DNA from: Caldisphaera lagunensis DSM 15908
Lineage (GTDB): Archaea; Thermoproteota; Thermoprotei_A; Sulfolobales; Acidilobaceae
DNA: 64,000 bases
Assembly (NCBI RefSeq): GCF_000317795.1
Contig: NC_019791.1
Location: 496,001-560,000 of the forward strand
Direction: 5' to 3'
The position numbers were made by a program, and so were the translations under genes. Each line of letters begins with the position of its first letter. Within the stretch, counting starts at the first letter, position 1. Below are positions 53,382 through 62,770 of this stretch, in pieces. The notes beneath the pieces were generated by a model, which did no database searches, was not told the DNA's origin, and was given only the letters and a program-made list of their open reading frames with translations.

Positions 53382-54712
53382 TATGGATTATTATAAATCT
53401 TTAGTATATCATGTTCATCTACATTGGGAAAATTTGTTAAAATTGGAAGTCTTACATATTTTTCTTTTTGTAGATGCATTAGCTCTCCAGTTTCTGGTAA
53501 ATAAATTCCTGGAAGTAGTTTTCTATCCTTTATTATTTCAATTTTTTCAACATTTTTTGTTTCAAATCCACATTTTTCACATCTAAAACCTTTCCCTTTA
53601 CCTAGGCTTTTCATTCTACTACCACAAACAACACATCTAGGAGATAGTTTTATTGATGTATAATTAATGGAAATCACTTCCATAGAATAGGCTGAAATTG
53701 TTGTGTTATTAAAAGAATAAGGCCTTACTGATCCTTGAACTTTAATTACATCTCCTTTTTCAAGTAATTTAGCAGCTTTGTTTAATGGGCCAGTATCTTT
53801 ATAAAATGATATATCAAAATCTCCATACTTTGTTCTTAAAGTTATAATAACATGGCCTTTAGGTAGGATTTTAGTATTTAATACGGTTCCTTCAATTTCA
53901 ACGTTTCTATATGGGTATGGATAAAAATCTTTGAAAAGCTCAAAGCTTGTATGCTGATTACTTCTATATAATAAAGAAAAATGAGGTTTTTCACAAAGAG
54001 ATTTTTCATAATTCCACAATAGTTTTTCACAAGTACCTCTAAAACCAGCTAAAATTGGATCTGGCCCATTAGGTTTTACTGATGATTTTTCTTTAATATA
54101 ATCATAATTATTAATTGTGCAAGAAGGTAAACTTTTATCTACTTTTAAAACAGTATTGTCATCAACACATCTTTCTTTATCCCAATTTTCAGGCAACCTA
54201 TAAAAAATTAATTCATAAGTATAGGGTTCATATAAACCTAAGGCGCCTTGAGCAGCTGTTGCACCAATTAAACCTTTACCTCCATAATAAAACACATTTT
54301 CTTTATTTGATTCATCATTTAACAATTTAATAGCATCATCTAATAAGACAAAATCTGATAATGTTTTTTTATAAAAAGTTTTAAATTTTTCATTTTCCCA
54401 AGGTTTCCCTTGAATCATTACTATACCAGGTTTTTTATTTGGTAAAGGTGGTCTTGGATTTGTATATTCATCAACTAAATTTTTTGCTATTTCAAATATT
54501 TCTTTAGGATCATCATAGATAAATCTGAGAGCTGTTGAAGCATTCCCTCTCGTTTTCCATGGTATTCCAGGGTTTAGTCTAATAAGCAAAGGATAATCTA
54601 TTAGCTTAACTTTATTTTTAATTTCATTAAAAAAAATTCCAGTGAAATGAGTTGTACATCCACCATACTGGCTATCAATATCATCAAAAGAAATTGAAAT
54701 TATATTATTCAT
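53381..54712 (-). CDS. tiaS: tRNA(Ile2) 2-agmatinylcytidine synthetase
   Basis: 443 aa. It converts C34 of the CAU anticodon of tRNA-Ile2 to agmatidine using agmatine and ATP. Motifs: SISFDDIDSQYGGCTTHFTG, LIRLNPGIPWKTRGNAS and GGKGLIGATAAQGAL, then an OB-fold and a zinc ribbon (CVVCGSRMKS ... GFRCEKCGFETK). It shares a direction with the following Lrp-like gene. A CAT-anticodon tRNA lies only 400 nt away. Confidence 0.95.
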   Translation of the reverse strand: MNNIISISFDDIDSQYGGCTTHFTGIFFNEIKNKVKLIDYPLLIRLNPGIPWKTRGNASTALRFIYDDPKEIFEIAKNLVDEYTNPRPPLPNKKPGIVMIQGKPWENEKFKTFYKKTLSDFVLLDDAIKLLNDESNKENVFYYGGKGLIGATAAQGALGLYEPYTYELIFYRLPENWDKERCVDDNTVLKVDKSLPSCTINNYDYIKEKSSVKPNGPDPILAGFRGTCEKLLWNYEKSLCEKPHFSLLYRSNQHTSFELFKDFYPYPYRNVEIEGTVLNTKILPKGHVIITLRTKYGDFDISFYKDTGPLNKAAKLLEKGDVIKVQGSVRPYSFNNTTISAYSMEVISINYTSIKLSPRCVVCGSRMKSLGKGKGFRCEKCGFETKNVEKIEIIKDRKLLPGIYLPETGELMHLQKEKYVRLPILTNFPNVDEHDILKIYNNP

Positions 54713-54726
54713 TAAATCTCATCTAA

Positions 54727-54972
54727 CTATTTTTTCTCTTTGCCAACAACTACTATACTCGTTAGTGTGCTTTTTACACCATCAAGTTTTCTTATTTTAT
54801 CAGTTATCAATCCTCTCAATTTATCCATACTTTCTGCTTCAACAAACGCTATTATGTCATGTATTCCATATACCATGTAGACTTTTTTAACTTCTTGCAT
54901 TTCATTTAGTTTATTAAAAATATCATTCTCTTTTCCTACATCTGCATTTATCATAACTATAGCTTCCGACAC
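54727..54972 (-). CDS. Stand-alone AsnC/Lrp ligand-binding (RAM) domain protein
   Basis: 81 aa: IVMINADVGKENDIFNKLNE, KVYMVYGIHDIIAFVEAESM and LTSIVVVG. It is the ferredoxin-like effector domain of Lrp regulators without the DNA-binding helix-turn-helix. Such proteins form oligomeric rings that bind amino acids. The GTG at 54972 follows GGTGGGG. It is upstream of tiaS by 14 nt. Confidence 0.9.
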   Translation of the reverse strand: MSEAIVMINADVGKENDIFNKLNEMQEVKKVYMVYGIHDIIAFVEAESMDKLRGLITDKIRKLDGVKSTLTSIVVVGKEKK

Positions 54973-55105
54973 TTCCCCACCACCAACTCAATATTTATAT
55001 TAGTAGGTTGATATATTTTAATCTTTATGTTCTAATTTATTATGCTAATTATTTAAATTCCTCCAAAAGAGTTAATAAACCAACACAAATCTAAAAACTA
55101 TTAGG

Positions 55106-55179
<74 letters not shown>

Positions 55180-55253
55180 TTTATAAAAATTTTATGATTT
55201 ATATTAATGATGATATAATATGTAATTAAATTATTTATTATGTTTGATAAAAA

Positions 55254-56318
55254 TTATTTAATTCCTTTAATAATAGATAAAATAAATTTTATATCACTTC
55301 CTAATTTTATTACATCATTAAATTCAAGGCTTACAGACAAATACTTATACCAGAACCATTTGGGTATATTGCTCAATATATTTACCATATCGAAGTTTTC
55401 TTTATATTTAGTTATAAACATAAATAATTTTCGTGATAAAAAGGATTCATTAGCTACCTTTTTTGAATACCTTATGTAATCATTTTTAATTTCATATATA
55501 TCTTCTAGATTGTGTTTCCTTATAGCATCTGCAAGAGCATAGGAAGATTCTATCGCAGGCCTATTACCTTCTCCACTAATAGATAAAACAAGACCAGCAG
55601 CTTCTCCAACATAAAAAATGTTATCAGAAGGAGAATAAGGTTTGTAGGGAGAGAAAACATCTAATGGTGCAGCCTTTGTGTTTTTAACTTCTACCTTTTT
55701 TAAATTGTATCTAGCATATTCAATTATCAATTTAGTAAGTTTCTCATCATCCCATAAATTAACAAACCCTCCTCCCAAATTAACTAGTTTCCCTTGATCA
55801 TCAGCAGGAAAAATCCAATACAAACCTAATTCATTTGGTCTGAAATCTAAAATAACATGATTTGGATCCCATTCTGTTTCAACAATATATCTTTTTACCA
55901 AGATCTTATCCTTTAAATTTCCTGAAAAGGGACCCCTTGCATCAACCGTTATCATTCCTCTTTCATTATTCCATGGTTTATATATTATGTTAACTCCATT
56001 AGATAATGCAGAATCTCTTAGATATTGAATAAAATTTGGTTTATTAATAATATACCAAGGAGTATTTCCTCCAAAATTTATGTTTGAAACCTCTTTATTA
56101 TTAACATAAATGCTAATATCGTTTGGCATTGTTACTATCGAATTTGATTTTTTAAGAAGATTTATTGAATTATATGACGCACTTACTTGCTCCCCGCAAG
56201 CTTTTTCATATTTTTTTATTGGATCATATGCATTAATTTTATATCCCTTTTCAGATAAGGCGTAGGCTAAAGATGATCCAGAAACTCCTAAACCCGCTAT
56301 TACTACATCTACATCCAA
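55254..56318 (-). CDS. Geranylgeranyl reductase family flavoprotein
   Basis: 354 aa. N-terminal FAD fold VVIAGLGVSGSSLAYALSEK, YEKACGEQVS (the conserved CG motif), and GEAAGLVLSISGEGNRPAIE near the C-terminal third, all as in archaeal geranylgeranyl reductases. It probably saturates the isoprenoid chains of membrane lipids or of a quinone, complementing the GGGP synthase in this window. TTG start after GGTAG. Confidence 0.87.
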   Translation of the reverse strand: MDVDVVIAGLGVSGSSLAYALSEKGYKINAYDPIKKYEKACGEQVSASYNSINLLKKSNSIVTMPNDISIYVNNKEVSNINFGGNTPWYIINKPNFIQYLRDSALSNGVNIIYKPWNNERGMITVDARGPFSGNLKDKILVKRYIVETEWDPNHVILDFRPNELGLYWIFPADDQGKLVNLGGGFVNLWDDEKLTKLIIEYARYNLKKVEVKNTKAAPLDVFSPYKPYSPSDNIFYVGEAAGLVLSISGEGNRPAIESSYALADAIRKHNLEDIYEIKNDYIRYSKKVANESFLSRKLFMFITKYKENFDMVNILSNIPKWFWYKYLSVSLEFNDVIKLGSDIKFILSIIKGIK

Positions 56319-56421
56319 GATTATCTACCACATCTCTTTATAAATTATTCAAAAGAAACTTTTTAAAATGTTGTTAATAAATCTTATTAGTCCTAAAACA
56401 AATTAGGAGTAGTGGATAAAT

Positions 56422-56847
56422 ATGGGGAAAATTAAGCTTGAAGTAGAATCAACAAAGAGCAAAACAGGATTACATGCAATGAGAAGAATGGTAGTTATTA
56501 TTAGAAAAGATAAGGAAGAAATAATAAAAGATCCAATAGAAGAAGGTAAGGGAACTTATAAAGAAGGAAAATCAGGTTATGTAAATTTAAATTTAAATCC
56601 CAATGAATATGCAGTTCATGTAATTCTTGTTAGAAATCCAAAAAATAAGGTTAAAGGAAGATTTATAGTTTATGATCATGAAGGAAAAGCCCTATTAGAA
56701 GTTAAATATGAAAAGCTAAAAATAAGGAGATCGTGGGGAGATAAAAACCTATCTTGGATTATTGATAGGGTTATTGAATTGATAGGATTATCAAATTATG
56801 TGAGGCATAAAAACTATGCAACAGGACAGAGCGGAAAAAGTTCTTGA
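56422..56847 (+). CDS. Hypothetical basic protein coupled to a helicase
   Basis: 141 aa, not recognised. A Lys-rich beta-type domain (KLEVESTKSKTGLHAMRRMV, NLNPNEYAVHVILVRNPKNK) and a C-terminal helix (RSWGDKNLSWIIDRVIELIG). It overlaps the helicase start by 32 nt, so the two are probably translationally coupled and may work together on nucleic acid. Confidence 0.7.
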   Translation: MGKIKLEVESTKSKTGLHAMRRMVVIIRKDKEEIIKDPIEEGKGTYKEGKSGYVNLNLNPNEYAVHVILVRNPKNKVKGRFIVYDHEGKALLEVKYEKLKIRRSWGDKNLSWIIDRVIELIGLSNYVRHKNYATGQSGKSS

Positions 56848-59074
56848 TTTGTTATCAACATTGAATGAGATTGTTGAGAAACAAAAAAGTAAAATCTCTA
56901 ATATTTATAAGGAAGACTATGGATATCCTGAATTAGGACCTAGTTTAAACGAATTAAATATATCGGAGAAATTAAAAAATGCATTAATTAATTATGGAAT
57001 AATAAAATTGTATAAGTTTCAAAAAGATGCATTGGATTCAATTCTAAACAACAATGATACTGTAATAACTGCTGGTACAGGGACTGGAAAAACAGAAGCC
57101 TTTTTAATACCAATATTAGATGAATTGTTAAAAAACAAAGAAGAGAGGGCTTTATTAATATATCCAACAAAAAGCCTGGAAAGGGATCAAATATCAAGGC
57201 TGTCCAATATAGTTAAAGACCTAGGAATATCATATGGGATTATAGATGGAGATACTCCTGCAAAAGAAAGGGCAAAAATATATGAAAATCCTCCCCAAAT
57301 TTTAATTAGCAATCCAGATATGATTCATCTAGGCCTTTCTTTATCATCAGATTTTAGAAAAATTTTTAGAAGCATAAGATTTGTTGTTTTGGATGAAATG
57401 CATGTATATAAAGGAATTTTTGGATCTCATATGAAATGGATATTATATAGATTATCTAGTTTATCAAAAAACATATTATTCATAGGTTCAGGGGCAACAA
57501 TTGGAAATCCTGAAGAAATGGGAGAAAAATTATTTGGAAGGAAAGTAAAGGTAGTATATGGACCAAAGAGGAGAAAGGGATTAGCAATTCATGTATTTAT
57601 TGATCATGGTTATATGAGCAGGTGGACCTTTTCTTCATATATAATTTCTTCTTTAATAAAAAAGAACCTAAAAGTTCTAGCCTTTACAGATTCTCAACAG
57701 ATGAGCGAATTAATATCAAGGATCTCTAGAAAAAGCTATAATACAAATGTATTAGTCCATAGATCTGGTTTAAGTGCAGAAACTAGAAAAAATGTTGAGA
57801 GAGAATTAAAGGAAGGTATAATAAATGGAGTTGTTGCCACATCAACGTTAGAATTAGGAATAGATGTTGGTGATTTAGATGCTGTAGTTATGACTTCTTT
57901 ACCTAAAAGTTATTCCAGTTATTTACAAAGGGCTGGAAGAGCTGGAAGAAGAGAAAATCCAGGGTTAGTAGTTACAATAATGGGAGATGATCCTATAGAA
58001 TCTTATTATTTAAACAATCCAGATAAATATTTCTCCCAAGATCCAGATCCAGGATTTATAGAACCCAAAAATAAAGAGATATTAAAGCTTCATTTTGTTG
58101 CATATTTATTGCAAAAAGGTTTTGTTAAAAAAGATAACTTACCTGAAGAGTTTTTAGATGTTTTAAAAGATTTGGAAAATGAAAACTACATTAACAATAA
58201 CAATGATGTTCTTTATCCTAATTGGAAAAGTGGTAAAGCATTTGTGGCCAATTACTCAATAAGATCCTCTGGGCCAATTATTAATATTTACTATAAAAAC
58301 AAAAGAATAGGTTTTAGAGAAATGCCTCAAGCTCTATATGATCTATATCCAAATGCAATATATTATCATTCTGGTGAAGTTTATTTATCAACAAAATTAG
58401 ATATAGATTCCTATAAGGCTGAAGTAACAAAATTAAATGATATCAGTTTTTACACTAAACCTCTTTATGATATATATGTAATAGAGGTAATACCTAGAGA
58501 GAAAAGAATAGCTGGTACAATACCATTAACATATGGTGATGTACATATATCTATAGAAGTAACAGGTTATGTTATTAAAGATGAATATTCAGGAAATACA
58601 ATTTCAACATCATATTATGAAACTCCAATAAAATGGAATTATTGGACTAAAGGTGTATTAACGAGGTATCCTGAAATATTGTTTGAAAGTGGTGAAAAGA
58701 AAATAAGTAGCTATCATGCCTTAGAACACGTATTAATTTCTGCATCAAGACCAATAATAGGAGCATCAGATACTGATTTAGGGGGAATAAGCTATCCATC
58801 AGGTCACATAGTTATATATGATTCATCTATAGGAGGTCATGGAGGATCTAAATTGGTTTTTGATAGATTTGAATCAATAGAAAATCTTGCTTTTAAAATT
58901 GTATCATCGTGTAGTTGCGAAGATGGATGTCCAAGATGTGTTTTTTCACCTTATTGTGGAAATAACAATCAGTTTTTATCAAGAAAAGGGGCGTTATCGT
59001 TATTGAAATATGTGTTCGAAAATAATGAGGTAAAAGAGAAAGAAGAAAAACCTGTAGGTAAACCTATAGCTTAA
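56816..59074 (+). CDS. MrfA/YprA/Hrq1-like superfamily 2 helicase with C-terminal Cys cluster
   Basis: 752 aa. Walker A AGTGTGKT (86-93), DEMH box in FVVLDEMHVYKG, motif III GSGATIG, and motif VI QRAGRAGRRE. The C-terminal DUF1998-like region has four Cys in CSCEDGCPRCVFSPYCGN. Relatives are ATP-dependent 3'-5' DNA helicases in repair, for example mitomycin-lesion repair by MrfA. The ATG lies within the preceding gene. The 3' end overlaps the MFS gene by 4 nt tail-to-tail. Confidence 0.9.
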   Translation: MQQDRAEKVLDLLSTLNEIVEKQKSKISNIYKEDYGYPELGPSLNELNISEKLKNALINYGIIKLYKFQKDALDSILNNNDTVITAGTGTGKTEAFLIPILDELLKNKEERALLIYPTKSLERDQISRLSNIVKDLGISYGIIDGDTPAKERAKIYENPPQILISNPDMIHLGLSLSSDFRKIFRSIRFVVLDEMHVYKGIFGSHMKWILYRLSSLSKNILFIGSGATIGNPEEMGEKLFGRKVKVVYGPKRRKGLAIHVFIDHGYMSRWTFSSYIISSLIKKNLKVLAFTDSQQMSELISRISRKSYNTNVLVHRSGLSAETRKNVERELKEGIINGVVATSTLELGIDVGDLDAVVMTSLPKSYSSYLQRAGRAGRRENPGLVVTIMGDDPIESYYLNNPDKYFSQDPDPGFIEPKNKEILKLHFVAYLLQKGFVKKDNLPEEFLDVLKDLENENYINNNNDVLYPNWKSGKAFVANYSIRSSGPIINIYYKNKRIGFREMPQALYDLYPNAIYYHSGEVYLSTKLDIDSYKAEVTKLNDISFYTKPLYDIYVIEVIPREKRIAGTIPLTYGDVHISIEVTGYVIKDEYSGNTISTSYYETPIKWNYWTKGVLTRYPEILFESGEKKISSYHALEHVLISASRPIIGASDTDLGGISYPSGHIVIYDSSIGGHGGSKLVFDRFESIENLAFKIVSSCSCEDGCPRCVFSPYCGNNNQFLSRKGALSLLKYVFENNEVKEKEEKPVGKPIA

Positions 59075-60477
59075 GCGCTTATAGGCTTTTCATAAACTTC
59101 TATTTTTTCTTTGCTTATTTCTTCAAGGCTTTTCATCTTTGGCTCTGGTATTGTTAATAACGTTATTATTAGTCCTATAGCACTAACTACTCCAAGCATT
59201 GTTAATATAAACTTTAATCCATAGCTATGCAATAAGAATGGGAACAAAAATGTTGTAATAGCCGCTCCTAACTTACCTGATGCTGCAGAAATTCCATGAC
59301 CTGTTGTTCTATATCTTACAGGATATAATTCTGAAGGTAGAACAAACGTTGTTGTATTTGGACCAAAGTTTATGAATAAAAATGTTAAGCCAAATAATAC
59401 ATATGCTAACGTTGTTGGTATTAAAAATCCATCAATTTTGGTTCCACTAGTTATAATGCTTTCTGATATTATGAAATAAAGTAAAGCCATTACACCAAAT
59501 CCCATTGATTGTATAGTTTTTCTTCCTATTTTATCAATAAAAGCGGCAGTTAAGAAGTAGCCAGGTATTCCAATTAATAGAGGGATTCCTGCTCTTAACA
59601 CATCTGCTTTTAATGAATTAGATCCCCCTAATATAGCCAAAGTAATTGGTGATGAAAACACTCCAGTTCCATATAAAGCCATATCCATTAAAAGCCAAGG
59701 TATTGAGGTTCCTATTAATAACATACTATAGGATTTTAAAAATTCTCTTAGGCTACATTCTTTGGTTTTAACTTGTATAACTTTTGTATTAGCCCCAACA
59801 AATTTTATAGCTTTTTCAGCTTCTTCTTTATCATGTTTTGCTAATAAGCTAAATCTAGGCGTTTCTGGTATTTTTCTTCTGTAATATATTACTAAAGCAG
59901 GTGGAATAGCTCCAATCCCAGCTAATATTCTCCATGAAATAGAATGTGGGAAAAACGATACTGATAATAAACCTACTATAACAGCAACTGCTATTCCTAT
60001 TCCTTGAGCGGCAAAAACCAATGAAACTAACTTTCCTCTATCTTTTCTTGGTGAATATTCACTCATAATAGTAGATGAAATTGGATAATCTCCGCCTATT
60101 CCAAAGCCCATAATAAATCTAGAAGCTAGTAGCCAATATATATTTGGAGAGAATGCACTCATCAAAGCTCCTATTACTAAAATAATTGCCTCTACTCCAT
60201 ATACTTTCTTTCTACCTAATATATCTGCTATTCTACCAAAGGTAAGCTGTCCTATTATTGCGGTTACTATAGCTGAAGATGCTAATAAAGCACTAAGAAG
60301 ATCGGTTAAATGAAATGCAGGGGATGCTAACCTGTTTAATATTACTAAGATAATACCAATAACAAAAAGATCGTATGCATCAGTGAAAAATCCCATACCT
60401 GCTGTAAACCAAACTTTTATATGGCTTATATTAGTTTTTACGTTGTCTATATATTCAAACGGATTGTGATCACTCAA
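59071..60477 (-). CDS. MFS transporter, phosphate:H+ symporter-like
   Basis: 468 aa with about 12 membrane spans. The MFS loop 2-3 motif is GRIADILGRKK, then GFGIGGDYPISSTIMSEYSP, RRKIPETPRFSLLA and DKIGRKTIQSMG. The GGDYPLS-type motif fits the phosphate symporter branch of sugar-porter-like MFS proteins, but organic acid transport is also possible. TTG start after GGGGA. Confidence 0.82.
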   Translation of the reverse strand: MSDHNPFEYIDNVKTNISHIKVWFTAGMGFFTDAYDLFVIGIILVILNRLASPAFHLTDLLSALLASSAIVTAIIGQLTFGRIADILGRKKVYGVEAIILVIGALMSAFSPNIYWLLASRFIMGFGIGGDYPISSTIMSEYSPRKDRGKLVSLVFAAQGIGIAVAVIVGLLSVSFFPHSISWRILAGIGAIPPALVIYYRRKIPETPRFSLLAKHDKEEAEKAIKFVGANTKVIQVKTKECSLREFLKSYSMLLIGTSIPWLLMDMALYGTGVFSSPITLAILGGSNSLKADVLRAGIPLLIGIPGYFLTAAFIDKIGRKTIQSMGFGVMALLYFIISESIITSGTKIDGFLIPTTLAYVLFGLTFLFINFGPNTTTFVLPSELYPVRYRTTGHGISAASGKLGAAITTFLFPFLLHSYGLKFILTMLGVVSAIGLIITLLTIPEPKMKSLEEISKEKIEVYEKPISA

Positions 60478-60908
60478 TTATTTTCCCCATTTTTTTGTTG
60501 ATAAAAAATTTACTTATAAGGATTTCTATAGTTACTATAGAGCTATATATAGGTTATATAGAAAGATAGAAAATATGAGAAGGTTTAATTAAATTGAGAA
60601 ATACTATAGTTATAATAATATAAAATTTTCATTATATTTAAAATATAATTTTAATTTTATTATTAAAACAAATAAGACATTGTTAACCGGGGGGTTAACA
60701 ATGAAAATGAATGTAGCTTAACAATTTATATGAAAGATTACCTTTTTAAATAATTGAATGAGCAAAGAACACATTTCTATATGAGATGTTTGCAAATCTA
60801 TTGTAGGTTGAAGATGATATATAATATGTTTATTTTCATTAATTATTATCGAATTAAACATTAAAAGAGATATTTCTTTACATGTTTCATAGAAAAATTT
60901 AAAGAATC
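60478..60908. other. 431-nt AT-rich intergenic region
   Basis: Upstream of the MFS gene are several TATA-like and CTATAG-type short symmetric segments (60520-60560). Palindrome copy E is at 60679-60702. The rest shows no gene or RNA. Confidence 0.5.
60679..60702. repeat. 24-bp palindrome, copy E
   Basis: Arm ATTGTTAACC, centre GGGG, then the exact reverse complement of the arm. The centre is inverted relative to copies A-C. It lies between two minus-strand genes. Confidence 0.85.
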
Positions 60909-62288
60909 TTAGAAATAGGGTCTCATGGCATAGTTTATTGATTCAAAAGTTAATGGATGTGGCCCACAAACCCATGCGAGGTTCTTAGCTGTTAATCCAT
61001 TTTCTAAAGCAACAGCAAAAGCTCCCATTAGTTCTGCAGCATCATGAGCATATACTTGAACTCCTAAAATTCTTAGTGTTTCTTTTTCTAGGAATATTTT
61101 CATCCATCCTTCCCTATGATTAGTTATTTGGGATTGTGCATCACCTGCTAATTTGTAATCAACCACATCATAAGCGATCCCTAAACTCTTTAGTTCTTCT
61201 TCAGTATAGCCTATCATACCTATTTCTGGGTATGTAAAGACTGTAAATGGAACAGAGTGATAATTCATCCTATAGGCATCTCTTCCTATCAATATGTTTT
61301 TAGCTGCTATAATACTTTCTTTAACTGCTGCATGGAATAGCATTGCTTTTCCAGTAACATCTCCTGTTGCGAAAACATTTGGAAGAGTAGTCCTTAATGA
61401 TGGAGAAACCCATATTGCGTTTTTCTCTACTTTTAACCCCTCTTTTTCTAAGTTTTCCAATCCATATCCTTTAATTCTAGGCCTTCTTCCCACTGCCATC
61501 AAAACTTCCTCTGCTTCTACCTCAATAGTTCCATTTTTACTATTTGCTTTAACTACTTTCATCTCTCCTTTCTTTTCTATGGAAGCAACGGGACTATTCA
61601 AATACAGGCTTACTTTTGCCTCTTTCATTCTTGACTCAGCTGCTTTAGATAAATCGATAGGCATTGTTGGTAAGAGTCTGTCCATCATTTCTATTATAGA
61701 TACTTCAACCCCTAATCTTGAAAGCATATCTGCAACTTCAACCCCTATATAGCCTCCTCCAATAATAGCAATTGATTTTGGCAGTTTTTTCATTGTTTTT
61801 TGATATGCAAACAATTCATCACTTGTTAATACTAAATCTTTCCCCTGTATGTTTAAAATTACGTGTTCAGCACCAGTTCCTATAACCATATATTTTCCAT
61901 AGGCCTCAAAGTTTTCTTCTCCTTCGACTTTAACCTTATTTGGTGATAATATTGTTGCCCATCCTTTTATAAATGTTAAATTTGGCTCATGTTCCCTTAT
62001 TTCTTCCATATGTTGTTGGTATCTTATTTCTTGAACCCATTCTTTTGTTTTAACAACCTCATCCCAAATTTTTTCAGGATCTATTTCTTTATTTGTTGAA
62101 GTGAATTCCAATATCTTTGTTCTAACAGTTTTTGATGGTATGCAACCTGCATATAAACAATCGCCGCCTAGGTTTCCCTTATTATCTATCATTAAAACTT
62201 TTTTCCCTGCTTTGGCTAATTCAAAGGCTCCAGGATATGAAGCTCCTCCGCCTCCTATGAATATTACATCAAATTCGTTTTGATTCAT
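60909..62288 (-). CDS. Dihydrolipoamide dehydrogenase / mercuric reductase-like flavoprotein
   Basis: 459 aa. FAD-binding IFIGGGGASYPGAFELAKAG, redox disulfide C44/C49 in GGDCLYAGCIPSK, NAD-binding SIAIIGGGYIGVEVADML, NVFATGDVTG, and the C-terminal catalytic HPLTFE (His-Glu pair). No lipoyl complex genes are adjacent and pyruvate is handled by Por, so the electron partner is uncertain. GGTGA precedes the ATG. Confidence 0.88.
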   Translation of the reverse strand: MNQNEFDVIFIGGGGASYPGAFELAKAGKKVLMIDNKGNLGGDCLYAGCIPSKTVRTKILEFTSTNKEIDPEKIWDEVVKTKEWVQEIRYQQHMEEIREHEPNLTFIKGWATILSPNKVKVEGEENFEAYGKYMVIGTGAEHVILNIQGKDLVLTSDELFAYQKTMKKLPKSIAIIGGGYIGVEVADMLSRLGVEVSIIEMMDRLLPTMPIDLSKAAESRMKEAKVSLYLNSPVASIEKKGEMKVVKANSKNGTIEVEAEEVLMAVGRRPRIKGYGLENLEKEGLKVEKNAIWVSPSLRTTLPNVFATGDVTGKAMLFHAAVKESIIAAKNILIGRDAYRMNYHSVPFTVFTYPEIGMIGYTEEELKSLGIAYDVVDYKLAGDAQSQITNHREGWMKIFLEKETLRILGVQVYAHDAAELMGAFAVALENGLTAKNLAWVCGPHPLTFESINYAMRPYF

Positions 62289-62389
62289 CTTAGGCTCACC
62301 TATGTTTTCTTTTAAATTATTTTTTAGAGATAGAGGTTTAAAAATATTATTTGAAAGAAGTTATTAAGATTTGTTTGAATTCATTACGA

Positions 62390-62445
62390 TGCTCAGAGGA
62401 AAGTCGCTCATCACTGATCAGGGTCGCTCCATCCTCCTCACTGCT
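62390..62445 (-). ncRNA. Box C/D guide sRNA
   Basis: G+C-rich island in AT-rich DNA. Reading on the minus strand: C box GTGAGGA (62441-62435), guide GGATGGAGCGACC, D' box CTGA (62421-62418), 3-nt spacer TCA, C' box GTGATGA (62414-62408, perfect), guide GCGACTTTCCT, D box CTGA (62396-62393). Spacing is textbook for archaeal 2'-O-methylation guides bound by L7Ae, Nop5 and fibrillarin. The only deviation is one base in the C box. Predicted methylated bases are G in GGTCG and A in AGGAA of the targets. A TTAAAAAGG element lies about 35 nt upstream. Confidence 0.85.
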
Positions 62446-62600
62446 ATTTCTATATAAGCTAGGTTTCTAGTACCTTTTTAACATTATATTTTAAATCTAG
62501 ATGTTTTCTTGTTATCATAATTTTTTAATTATGTAAATTTTTATATAAAGATTCATATGAACATGAAAAATTATCTTGAGAAATGAAAATATTGCAAAAT

Positions 62601-62623
62601 TGGTCCTCAATGCTTAAGGACCA
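62601..62623. repeat. Inverted repeat upstream of prs
   Basis: TGGTCCT, 9-nt spacer, AGGACCA (perfect 7-bp arms), 148 nt upstream of the PRPP synthetase start. Operator or transcript hairpin. No second copy was noticed. The remaining intergenic DNA (62446-62770) shows nothing else. Confidence 0.5.
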
Positions 62624-62770
62624 TTAAATCCTCTTTTTCATTAGAAATGTTTAATTTGAGTAGTTTATGTATAATTTTATTGATAAAAATATGTAAATGT
62701 AATTTGTTAAATTTAAATGCCTTATAATAATTTAAGGGGATAAGCATAATAATAGTTAGGGGACCTGAAG

